DNA of 62,022 bases from Nitrococcus mobilis (lineage in GTDB: Bacteria > Pseudomonadota > Gammaproteobacteria > Nitrococcales > Nitrococcaceae). The notes beneath the pieces were generated by a model. It was not told where the DNA came from. It worked only from the letters and a program-made list of their open reading frames with translations, and did no database searches. The translations under genes and the position numbers were made by a program. Location: NCBI GenBank assembly GCA_024102725.1, contig JAGFJL010000162.1:1-62022 (forward strand), given 5' to 3'. Below, piece by piece: positions 7,297 through 14,893 of this stretch. Every line of letters starts with the position of its first letter. Within the stretch, counting starts at the first letter, position 1.

Positions 7297-8498
7297 GCGG
7301 AAGCGAAGGTCAAGCCGCGCCACGTGAACCGAGCTCGGTCGGCGAACGCGAGGCGCTGGTTCACGCGATCAAGCAGGGCTCCGCCTATCGCCTTGCCTAT
7401 GAGGACCTGGGTCTCCTGACGAGCGACGATCTGCGGCCGGTGCGCCTGCAGTTGGAGCTGCTCAAGTCCGAACGCGAGTTGCGCGAGCAAGGGATTGGCT
7501 CCACCGTGGTGGTGTTTGGCAGCGCGCGGATTGTCTCCCAAGAAGAGGCGCGATCCCGACTTGCCGCGTGCGAATCTCGGAGCGCGGCCGCGCGAGCCAG
7601 CTCGGGAGATGACGCGAGCCAGCTTGCCGTTGCCAAACGTCGACTGGAGCAGGCGCGCCACTACGAGGAGGCGCGGCGCTTCGCGCATCTGATCTCAACG
7701 CGTTTCCAGCAAGAGAAGCGATGCGACTTCGTCGTCGTCACAGGTGGTGGGCCCGGCATCATGGAAGCGGCCAACCGCGGTGCGTTCGAGGCCGGTGCGC
7801 GCTCCATCGGACTCAACATCACATTGCCGCACGAGCAGGCGCCCAACCCCTACATCAGCCCCGAGCTTGCGTTCCGGTTTCAATATTTCGCGCTACGCAA
7901 GATGCATTTCTTGCTGCGGGCGCGGGCGCTGGTGGCCTTTCCGGGCGGCTTCGGGACGCTCGATGAGTTGTTTGAAGTACTGACGTTGGTGCAGACCGGC
8001 AAGATGGCGCGCATCCCCATCGTTCTGGTAGGCACTGAATTCTGGCGCCGCGCCGTCGACTTCGAGTACTTGACTGACGAGGGCTTTATCAGCGCGGAGG
8101 ATCGCCAACTGTTCACGCGTGTGGACGTCGCAGAAGAAATCGTGGCAGTCCTGCAAGCCTTCTATGGTGGCAAGCCGCCGGGGGGCTCTAACGTTGTTCA
8201 TTCACTCGACAATGGAGGCTGTCATGGTCCGACTTCACATGCATTGCAGAACGCGCACGATCTTCAAGTTGGGGATGTTTCTGGCATTGATCGCTGGCGC
8301 TGCAGCCGGGGGGGCCGCCGTCCGACAGTCTCACACCGGAGACGCAAGCGCAGCTCGCGAGTATGTCGCCCGAGGACCGCGCGATGGTCGAGCAATTCAC
8401 GCCCGAGCTTCAGCAGAAGTTCCTCGCGCTGTCACCGGGGCTGCGCGAAACGCTCAAGAAAGTGCATGGCAGCCACACGCGCCACAGCAAGGAGTTGA
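7293..8498 (+). CDS. LOG-family protein (nucleoside-monophosphate phosphoribohydrolase-like)
   Basis: A 401-codon frame starting at GTG 7293, which overlaps the previous stop as GTGA. Residues about 60-290 carry the LOG/Rossmann signature: VVVFGSARI, then VVTGGGPGIMEAANRGAFE, and the catalytic PGGFGTLDELFE. Enzymes of this group cleave nucleotide monophosphates to base and ribose 5-phosphate (the 'lonely guy' cytokinin type, or PpnN-like). A charged helical insert (about 85-130) is typical of the longer bacterial versions. The last ~105 codons after GGKPPGG are unlike the family and run about 275 bases into the next gene in another frame. Loss of two bases from the G run at 8180-8185 would end the protein just after GGKPPG, so the natural C-terminus is probably there. 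Confidence 0.8.
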   Translation: MSGSEGQAAPREPSSVGEREALVHAIKQGSAYRLAYEDLGLLTSDDLRPVRLQLELLKSERELREQGIGSTVVVFGSARIVSQEEARSRLAACESRSAAARASSGDDASQLAVAKRRLEQARHYEEARRFAHLISTRFQQEKRCDFVVVTGGGPGIMEAANRGAFEAGARSIGLNITLPHEQAPNPYISPELAFRFQYFALRKMHFLLRARALVAFPGGFGTLDELFEVLTLVQTGKMARIPIVLVGTEFWRRAVDFEYLTDEGFISAEDRQLFTRVDVAEEIVAVLQAFYGGKPPGGSNVVHSLDNGGCHGPTSHALQNAHDLQVGDVSGIDRWRCSRGGRRPTVSHRRRKRSSRVCRPRTARWSSNSRPSFSRSSSRCHRGCAKRSRKCMAATRATARS

Positions 8499-8866
8499 CT
8501 CTCCGGCAGGTGATGCAGGAGATCCTTTCAGAGTATCAAGGCATCGCCGCAGGAGTGGCCACCGATAATGCCGAGCAGGCCGCGGACAGTGCCCGGCGCC
8601 TGGCCGATCACCGAATCCCGTTCGGTGGCCTAATCCCGTACTTCCCACTCGACAAGATCAACGACCAATCCCTGTCCGTGTTGCCGGCCATGAACGATGC
8701 GGTGGAAGGAGCGGCACTCAGACTCGCGGAGGCCGCAGACCAGGGCAACATGGCGGAGGCGGCGACGCGCCTCGGCGAAATCGCGAGCGGCTGTGTCGCC
8801 TGTCACCAGTTCTTTCGGGGCCGGCCCGGCGCCTCGCCGCTACTCGTTCCATCGGGCGGGGAATGA
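8224..8866 (+). pseudogene. c'-type cytochrome-like protein, frameshifted in a G7 run
   Basis: The ATG at 8224 (ribosome binding site GGAGG, 8214-8218) begins a good signal peptide, FKLGMFLALIAGAAAG. The mature protein then continues in the next frame from PPSDSLTPETQAQLASMSPE to the stop at 8866. The change of frame falls exactly in seven consecutive G at 8308-8314; six would give one continuous protein. The mature part is helical and has a single C-terminal haem motif (CVACHQFFRG, near 8790-8820), the layout of cytochrome c' and related four-helix cytochromes. It may be broken, phase-variable through slippage, or intact with a sequencing error in the homopolymer. The body alone could start at the ATG at 8363 but would lack a signal peptide and could not receive haem. 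Confidence 0.7.
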
Positions 8867-8867
8867 C

Positions 8868-8969
8868 ATGACCGCAGACTGGCGACGTGATTCCGGTTCG
8901 GCCGCGCGACGCGTGGGAATGCGGCAGTCAGCACGAAACCGAGCCGATGCCGGGAGGCAGGAGCGATGA
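8868..8969 (+). CDS. short ORF before the export genes (doubtful)
   Basis: A 33-codon ORF, arginine-rich and without known features. It starts one base after the cytochrome stop and overlaps, as ATGA at 8966-8969, an 18-codon ORF that itself runs across the yhiI start. The linked overlaps resemble the rest of the cluster, but protein-coding character is weak. It may simply be spacer. Confidence 0.2.
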   Translation: MTADWRRDSGSAARRVGMRQSARNRADAGRQER

Positions 8970-9011
8970 AACAGAAAAAGCCTGAACCACGTGTGGAAGG
9001 AGCAGGGACAC

Positions 9012-10040
9012 ATGCCCCGTAAAATTTCCATTTCAATCGTTCTCATCGCCCTTTTCGCGGTTCTGGGTTTCGCCGTGTGGACGGTGTTCTTCAAGCCCAC
9101 GGGTCTGCCACCCGAGGGTTTTGCGCGAGGCAACGGCCGCATCGAGGCGGACCTCATCGACATCTCACCACGCCTGGCCGGGCGCGTGGCCGAGATTCGC
9201 GTGCGGGAGGGCGATCGCGTGGCGCCGGGTGATGTGTTGGCGATCATGGACACAACCGAGCTGAATTCGCAGCTCATGCGTGCCGATGCCGCAGTCGCCA
9301 GCGCCGAATCCGCAGTCGGCGTGGCGGCGGCACAAGTGGCCGAGGCCGAAGCAAAGCTCGCGCTCGCGCGAAGCGAACAAGCGCGGGCCGAAAGACTGGT
9401 CACGCACAACGCGATCTCGCGTCAGGATCTGGACGTCCGCCGCACCGAGACGCAAGTGGCGCAAGCTGCGCTGACTGCCGCCAAAGCCAACGTGGCGGCT
9501 CGGCAGCGTGCTGTCGACGCCGAAGTCGCCGTGCGTGCCGAGATCGCCGCGCGGATCGACGACAGTACGTTGGTAGCGCCGGGCGCGGGGCGGGTGCTCT
9601 ACCGGCTGGCGCAGCCGGGTGAGATCGTTGGCAGTGGGGGCAAGTTGCTGACGCTGGTCAGCCTGGAAGACGTCTACATGGAGTTCTTCCTGCCCGCCAG
9701 CGAAGCACCACGCGTCCGGATCGGCGACGAGGCGCGCATTGTCCCCGACATCATGACCAACACTTCGGTGCCCGCGATGGTGTCGTTCGTCTCGCCACAG
9801 GCCCAGTTCACGCCCAAGCAAGTGGAGACCGTGACCGAGCGTGAGAGCCTGATGTTCCGCGTCCGCGTGCGTATTCCCGCCGAACTGGTTGCGGCGCGCA
9901 TGGACCAGGTCAAAACCGGCGTGCGCGGCGTGGCGTGGGTGCGGCTGGTGGGAGACGACGGCAGTCTGCCGGACTGGCCGGAGGGCTTGATCCCGCCGCT
10001 GGTCGTCACGCCCGCTGAACCTTCCACAAATTCGCCATGA
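9012..10040 (+). CDS. yhiI: HlyD-family periplasmic adaptor (YhiI-like)
   Basis: A 342-residue membrane-fusion protein. An N-terminal anchor covers residues 6-26 (ISIVLIALFAVLGFAVWTVF). A first lipoyl half-motif follows (SPRLAGRVAEIRVREGDRV), then a long alanine-rich helical hairpin (about 85-175). The second lipoyl half is DSTLVAPGAGRVLYRLAQPG, followed by a beta-barrel domain. I chose the ATG at 9012 because AAGGAG (8997-9002) lies 9 bases before it. Together with the next two genes it forms the yhiI-rbbA-yhhJ set known from E. coli: adaptor, ABC ATPase/permease fusion, permease. Such systems span both membranes with a TolC-like channel, and no such channel gene is intact in this window. 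The stop overlaps the next start as ATGA. Confidence 0.88.
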   Translation: MPRKISISIVLIALFAVLGFAVWTVFFKPTGLPPEGFARGNGRIEADLIDISPRLAGRVAEIRVREGDRVAPGDVLAIMDTTELNSQLMRADAAVASAESAVGVAAAQVAEAEAKLALARSEQARAERLVTHNAISRQDLDVRRTETQVAQAALTAAKANVAARQRAVDAEVAVRAEIAARIDDSTLVAPGAGRVLYRLAQPGEIVGSGGKLLTLVSLEDVYMEFFLPASEAPRVRIGDEARIVPDIMTNTSVPAMVSFVSPQAQFTPKQVETVTERESLMFRVRVRIPAELVAARMDQVKTGVRGVAWVRLVGDDGSLPDWPEGLIPPLVVTPAEPSTNSP

Positions 10041-12802
10041 CGCAGCCCGCACAGGTCGCCCGTCTCGAGCGTGTCAGCCACCGCTATGGCAAGGCCGCCG
10101 CGCTCCGCGAAGTGACGCTGGCACTGCCGGCCGGCCGGATGGTGGGCTTGATCGGTCCCGACGGGGTCGGCAAATCGACGCTGATGGGCTTGATCGCGGG
10201 GGCCAAGCGACTGCAGCAAGGGCGTGTGCTGACGCTGGACGGAGACATGGCTGATGTGCGTCACCGCGCCGCCATCGGCGGGCGCATCGCCTACATGCCG
10301 CAGGGACTGGGGCGCAACCTCTATCACGATCTCAGCCTGCGCGAGAACCTGGAATTCTTCGGCAAGCTGTTCGGTCTGGGGCGGACCGAGCGCGCCGCGC
10401 GCATTGACCGGCTGACCCGCGCGACCGGCCTGTATCCGTTCCTGGACCGGCTCGCGGGCAAGTTGTCGGGCGGCATGAAGCAGAAACTGGGGCTCTGTTC
10501 GGCGCTGATCCATGACCCGGATTTTCTGCTGCTCGACGAGCCGACCACCGGCGTCGACCCGTTATCGCGCCGCCAGTTCTGGGACCTGATCGACGCGATT
10601 CGCGCCGATCGTCCGGGGATGAGCGTGCTGGTGTCTACCGCCTACATGGAAGAGGCCGCACGCTTCGACCATCTGGTAGCGATGAACGCGGGCCGCGTGC
10701 TGGCCGAGGCCGACCCGCAGGCGCTGATGAGCCAGACCGGCACCGGATCGGTCGGCGAAGCCTATGTCGCGCTGCTGCAGTCGGGCCCCTCCCGTGCCGA
10801 TTCAATCACGCAGCGCACGCCGGATGCCACCGAGCCCGTCGCGAGCGGCGAACCGGCCATCCGCGCGCGTGCCCTGACCCGCCGCTTTGGCGATTTCACG
10901 GCCGTCGATTCGGTCAGCTTCGACATCGCGCGGGGCGAGATCTTCGGTTTTCTCGGCTCCAACGGCTGTGGCAAGACCACGACGATGAAGATGCTGACCG
11001 GGTTACTGCCAGCATCGAAAGGCGAGGCCTGGATCTTCGGCCAGCCGGTCGATGCGCAGGATCTCGAGACCCGGCGCCGCGTCGGCTTCATGTCGCAGAG
11101 CTTTTCGCTCTATGGCGAACTGAGCGTACGCGAAAACCTATTGCTGCACGCCCGGCTCTTCCACCTCGGCCGTGCGCTGACTGATGAACGAATGGCCGAT
11201 CTGGTACCGCGCTTCGGCCTCGAGTCGTACCTCGACCAGCGCGCCGAGGCGTTGCCACTGGGTCTGCGCCAGCGGTTGTCGCTGGCGGTGGCGGTGATCC
11301 ATGCGCCGGACATCCTGATCCTCGACGAGCCGACGTCGGGCGTCGACCCGCAAGCGCGCGACGACTTTTGGCGTCTGCTGCTCGATCTATCCCGAAAAGA
11401 GGGTGTGACGATCTTCATCTCCACCCATTTCATGGACGAGGCGCTGCGCTGTGATCGCATGTCGCTGATGCACGCCGGCCGGGTCCTGGTCACGGACACG
11501 CCGTCGGCGATCATCCGTTCGCGTGATGCCGCGACGCTGGAAGACGCGTTCGTCGACTATATCTCCGCCGAGATCCCGCCCGAGCCCAGTGCCGATGCGG
11601 GGCTAGCGATCGCACCTGACGACACTATCAGTAATTGCAGTAGTGCGCGCGATGGCTCCGGCTTCAGTCTCCGCCGTTTGTTGGCCTTTACGGCGCGCGA
11701 GGCGATGCAGGTACGCCGTGACCCCGTGCGGCTTGCCTTCGCGTTTTTGGGTAGCGCACTGTTGCTGCTGATCATGTCGTTTGGCATTTCCCAAGAGGTG
11801 CGCAACATCCCCTTCGCGGTGTTGGATCAGGACCGCAGTCCCGAAAGCCGCGCTTATCTTTCGACGTTCGAGGATTCTGCCTGGTTTCGCGGCCATGCGC
11901 CGCTACTGGACGTCGATGAACTGAAGGGCCGATTGGCCAGCGGCGAACTGGCGTTGGCGCTGCAGATTCCGCCGCGCTTCGGCGCCGATCTTCGACGCGG
12001 CGCTGGCGCCGAGGTGGCGGCGACGATCGATGGGGCCGATACCGGCCGCGCGGGTACCATCGAAAGCTATGTGTCGGGCGCGCACGCACATGTACTGGCC
12101 GGGCCCGCGGGAGCGGCACCCGCGCTCGATGTACTGTCGCAGCCGGCGGCGGCCGCTCCCGTTGTGTTGGAACCGCGCTTTCGCTACAACCCGGCGATGG
12201 CGAGCCTCCCCGCGATCGGGCCCTCGATTCCGCCACTTTTGTTGCTGCTGTTTCCCGCGATCCTGATGGCTGTGAGCGTGGCGCGCGAAAAGGAGATCGG
12301 CACGATCACCAACTTCTACGTCACTCCTACCGGGCGGGCAGAGTTTCTGATCGGCAAGCAGCTCGTGTACATCGGCATCACGCTGCTGAATTTCGCCATT
12401 TTGACGGCGCTCGTGGTGCTTGTGCTGGGTGTGCCTTTGCACGGCGACCCGCTGGTACTCGCGCTGGCGGCGCTGGTCTACGCCGTGGCGGCGACCGGCT
12501 TTGGCCTGCTGGTGTCGATGTTGACGGCGACCCAGGTCACAGCAGTATTCGCGAGCACCATCCTGTCGGTGATGCCGACTCTGCAGTTCTCCGGAATGAT
12601 GGAGCCGGTCTCATCGCTCGATGGCCCAGCACGGGTGATGGGGACCTTCTGGCCCACGACCTGGTATATGGCAATCAGCGTCGGCACCTTCACCAAGGGG
12701 CTGGGACTGACCGACCTGAGCGGGGCACTGATTCGCCTGACGGCTTTCGGCCCGGTCTTCACCGCGCTCGCCATCCTCGCGCTGCGCAAGCAGGAGCGGT
12801 GA
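10037..12802 (+). CDS. rbbA: double-ATPase/permease fusion ABC transporter (RbbA family)
   Basis: 921 residues, close to the E. coli RbbA length. Two ABC ATPase domains are followed by an ABC-2 permease. ATPase 1 (about 8-230) has Walker A GPDGVGKST, signature LSGGMKQ and Walker B LLLDEPTTG. ATPase 2 (about 275-500) has Walker A GSNGCGKTT and Walker B ILDEPTSG, with the degenerate signature LPLGLRQR also seen in RbbA. The membrane part (about 550-921) has one N-terminal helix, a large periplasmic domain and five C-terminal helices, including the conserved REKEIGTI element. E. coli RbbA was described as a ribosome-bound ATPase, whereas the architecture is that of an exporter. It overlaps yhiI by 4 bases and is followed directly by yhhJ. 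Confidence 0.9.
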   Translation: MTQPAQVARLERVSHRYGKAAALREVTLALPAGRMVGLIGPDGVGKSTLMGLIAGAKRLQQGRVLTLDGDMADVRHRAAIGGRIAYMPQGLGRNLYHDLSLRENLEFFGKLFGLGRTERAARIDRLTRATGLYPFLDRLAGKLSGGMKQKLGLCSALIHDPDFLLLDEPTTGVDPLSRRQFWDLIDAIRADRPGMSVLVSTAYMEEAARFDHLVAMNAGRVLAEADPQALMSQTGTGSVGEAYVALLQSGPSRADSITQRTPDATEPVASGEPAIRARALTRRFGDFTAVDSVSFDIARGEIFGFLGSNGCGKTTTMKMLTGLLPASKGEAWIFGQPVDAQDLETRRRVGFMSQSFSLYGELSVRENLLLHARLFHLGRALTDERMADLVPRFGLESYLDQRAEALPLGLRQRLSLAVAVIHAPDILILDEPTSGVDPQARDDFWRLLLDLSRKEGVTIFISTHFMDEALRCDRMSLMHAGRVLVTDTPSAIIRSRDAATLEDAFVDYISAEIPPEPSADAGLAIAPDDTISNCSSARDGSGFSLRRLLAFTAREAMQVRRDPVRLAFAFLGSALLLLIMSFGISQEVRNIPFAVLDQDRSPESRAYLSTFEDSAWFRGHAPLLDVDELKGRLASGELALALQIPPRFGADLRRGAGAEVAATIDGADTGRAGTIESYVSGAHAHVLAGPAGAAPALDVLSQPAAAAPVVLEPRFRYNPAMASLPAIGPSIPPLLLLLFPAILMAVSVAREKEIGTITNFYVTPTGRAEFLIGKQLVYIGITLLNFAILTALVVLVLGVPLHGDPLVLALAALVYAVAATGFGLLVSMLTATQVTAVFASTILSVMPTLQFSGMMEPVSSLDGPARVMGTFWPTTWYMAISVGTFTKGLGLTDLSGALIRLTAFGPVFTALAILALRKQER

Positions 12803-12804
12803 TC

Positions 12805-13929
12805 ATGCAACGCCTGAGCAACGTCTTCTGGCTGTTCGGCAAGGAGCTGAAGAGCGTGCTCGGCGATCCGGTGATGGTGATCCTGATTCTGTGGTCCTTC
12901 GTCGTCGCCGTGATGCTGGAGGCGAGCGGTGCCGGCGATACGGTGCGCAACGCCGCCATCGCCATCGTGGATGAGGACCAGTCATCCTTGAGCAGGCAGA
13001 TCTCCTCGGCGCTGGCGCCGCCCTGGTTCCAGACACCGGTTGCTATGAACCCCGATCAGGCGGGTGCCGCCATGGACACGGGGCGGATCATGTTCGTGCT
13101 GTCCTTTCCACCGAACTTCGCAGCCGACGTGATTGCCGGCAAGGCGCCCGCTGCGCAGCTCCAGGTTGATGCCACCGCGGTGTCGCAAGCGCAGCTCGGC
13201 ACCGACTACATCAGCAATATCGTTCAGTCGGAAACCCGCGCGTTTCTGTCGGGCAACCCCAACGCGCTCGATCCGCCGCTAACGCTGGAACTGCGTCGTG
13301 CCTTCAACCCCAACAGCAATCCGGTTTGGTTCAAGGCGGTGTCCTCCTTGCTCAACCAACTGTCGCTGCTGACGATCGCGTTGACCGGCGCGGCGATGCT
13401 GCGCGAACGGGAACACGGCACCATCGAGCATCTGATGGTAATGCCGCTGACTCCGGTGGAAGTGGCGCTGGCCAAGGTACTGGCGACGATGGCGGTGGTG
13501 CTGACGGCGTTTACGGGATCGCTGCTCTTTGTCGTGCAGGGGGCGCTGCAGGTACCGATGGCCGGGTCGGTGCCGCTACTGGTCGGCGGTGCGGCGGTCT
13601 ACCTATGGGCGGCCGCCGCGATCGGCATGTTCCTGGGCACGATGGCGCGCAGCATGGCGCAGTTCGCGTTGCTGGTGATCATGGTGATCATCCCCGTGAT
13701 CATGCTGTCTGGCGGCATGGGGGCGGTTGAGAGCCAGCCCGATATCGTCCAACGCCTGACGCTGGCGCTGCCCTCGCGCCATTTCCTCGCCTTCGCTAAA
13801 GCAGTGGCATTCCGCGGTGCGGGGATCGAATCGGTCTGGGTCGAGCTCGTACTGATGGCCGGGCTAGGCGGCGCCTTCTTTGTCGCTAGTCTTGCACTCT
13901 TCCGTCGGTCGATGAGTTTGAGCAGCTGA
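12805..13929 (+). CDS. yhhJ: ABC-2 type permease (YhhJ-like)
   Basis: A 374-residue ABC-2 permease with the same fold as the C-terminal half of the preceding fusion. One N-terminal helix (about 22-40) leads into a periplasmic domain (about 45-170) and five helices (about 180-365), with the REREHGTIEHLMVMPLTP coupling element between helices 2 and 3. It has no ATPase of its own and would pair with the RbbA permease domain and use its two ATPases. I chose the ATG at 12805 (AGGAG at 12792-12796, 8 bases away) over GTG 12799. It ends the plus-strand cluster that starts at 4860. The substrate is unknown; multidrug or small toxic compounds are the usual guess for this architecture with a TetR. Confidence 0.88.
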   Translation: MQRLSNVFWLFGKELKSVLGDPVMVILILWSFVVAVMLEASGAGDTVRNAAIAIVDEDQSSLSRQISSALAPPWFQTPVAMNPDQAGAAMDTGRIMFVLSFPPNFAADVIAGKAPAAQLQVDATAVSQAQLGTDYISNIVQSETRAFLSGNPNALDPPLTLELRRAFNPNSNPVWFKAVSSLLNQLSLLTIALTGAAMLREREHGTIEHLMVMPLTPVEVALAKVLATMAVVLTAFTGSLLFVVQGALQVPMAGSVPLLVGGAAVYLWAAAAIGMFLGTMARSMAQFALLVIMVIIPVIMLSGGMGAVESQPDIVQRLTLALPSRHFLAFAKAVAFRGAGIESVWVELVLMAGLGGAFFVASLALFRRSMSLSS

Positions 13930-13974
13930 CTGCGCGGGGTAGACTTGAACCGCCGAGCCATCGCGACGATTTAC

Positions 13975-14190
13975 ATGGCGATCGAAAAAGCAGCTTATGA
14001 CAACCCTATTATGCGCAATGAAATGACCGATTCGACCAAAGGCGGCTCGATACTGAGCGCAGCTAACGAGCGTGCCGAGTTCATCCGTGCTGTCATTGTC
14101 GGTCTCGAAGATCTCGAGGCTGATCGCGAACTCTCATTCGACAAAGCAGCCATTCGTCTTGGAGTGGACCAGAGTGAGGGGCGGTTATGA
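13975..14190 (+). CDS. orphan type II antitoxin-like protein
   Basis: About 71 residues, with several possible starts (13975, 14011, 14023; none has a clear ribosome binding site). The C-terminal half (EFIRAVIVGLEDLEADRELS followed by FDKAAIRLG) resembles the toxin-binding tails of ParD/RelB/Phd-like antitoxins. The stop overlaps, as ATGA at 14187-14190, a 12-codon ORF starting MSGYRGYS that looks like the first residues of a ParE-type toxin and then stops at 14223-14225. So this appears to be an antitoxin left behind after loss of its toxin. It could still protect against incoming copies, or be decaying. Confidence 0.45.
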   Translation: MAIEKAAYDNPIMRNEMTDSTKGGSILSAANERAEFIRAVIVGLEDLEADRELSFDKAAIRLGVDQSEGRL

Positions 14191-14270
14191 GCGGCTATCG
14201 GGGCTATTCGGCGTTAGGTAGGTAGTGAGCAAAATTGCGAAAGAGGAAATCACACTCGATGATTGCGTGC

Positions 14271-14296
14271 AGAGAAAAGCCGCTTCGAGAGCGGCT
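14271..14296 (-). terminator. ssrA terminator
   Basis: On the minus strand a perfect 7-bp stem AGCCGCT / AGCGGCT with a 5-base loop is followed by TTTCTCT. It lies about 40 bases downstream of the mature tmRNA 3' end. Confidence 0.65.
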
Positions 14297-14333
14297 GATT
14301 CATTTTTAACTTATTGAAATATAAGGATATAAA

Positions 14334-14691
14334 TGGTGGAGGCGGCGGGAATCGAACCCGCGTCCGCAAGACCTCCGCTCCAGGGTCTACATGCTTAGCC
14401 GCGTCTTTCTTTTTTAACCGACCGCCTCCCGACGGGCAGGGAACGCGCACGGCGAGCCCGTTAAGGTTTCGCCTCAGAGATCCGGGCAGTCCCTGAAGCT
14501 ATCCTGTGTAATATGCCCGCTGAGAAGCAGCCACAGGCATCCGCCGCTCAGCGGCTCGCGGTTATTTAGGCCGCGAGGGCGTAGTTGTCGTCGTTGGCAA
14601 CTATCTTTTTTGCCGCATTTTTTACGAGGTAAGCGACGTCCTCGACATGCACCTGAAGTTTCGCGACCTACGTCGAAACCAAGTCGCCCCC
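14334..14691 (-). ncRNA. ssrA: tmRNA (transfer-messenger RNA)
   Basis: About 358 nt. The tRNA-like ends pair as a 7-bp acceptor stem: 5' GGGGGCG at 14691 with CGCCTCC before the encoded ACCA at 14334. The T-arm GGTTCGATTCC and the D-arm region TTGGTTTCGACG are present. The tag frame at 14569-14598 encodes ANDDNYALAA followed by TAA, so stalled ribosomes receive a proteolysis tag close to the enterobacterial ANDENYALAA. It works with SmpB, encoded 3.1 kb away on the same strand; here otsA, otsB and others lie between them. The 3' end faces the accessory region on the left, and ssrA 3' ends are classical integration targets for phages and islands. Confidence 0.96.
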
Positions 14692-14893
14692 TTCACCAAA
14701 CATAAGAGAGTCTAACAGAAGGAAAAGTTCCTTGCGAGACTGACCGACTGAGTGTTGCTTGCTCGTTGTAAGGGCGTCTCCTCAGGGTAAAGCTCGAAGG
14801 TCGCCGGCACAGGATCGGGCGATCGGGCCAGGGTCGCCGTGAATCCGGTATTTGCCGCGGCCGTAGCCGTATTTTAAGCTATTCTCCGATCGA

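Noticed and set aside
14314..14496. Protein-coding frames over ssrA
   Set aside because: The locus is a tmRNA with matching acceptor stem, T-arm and tag; the frames are coincidental.
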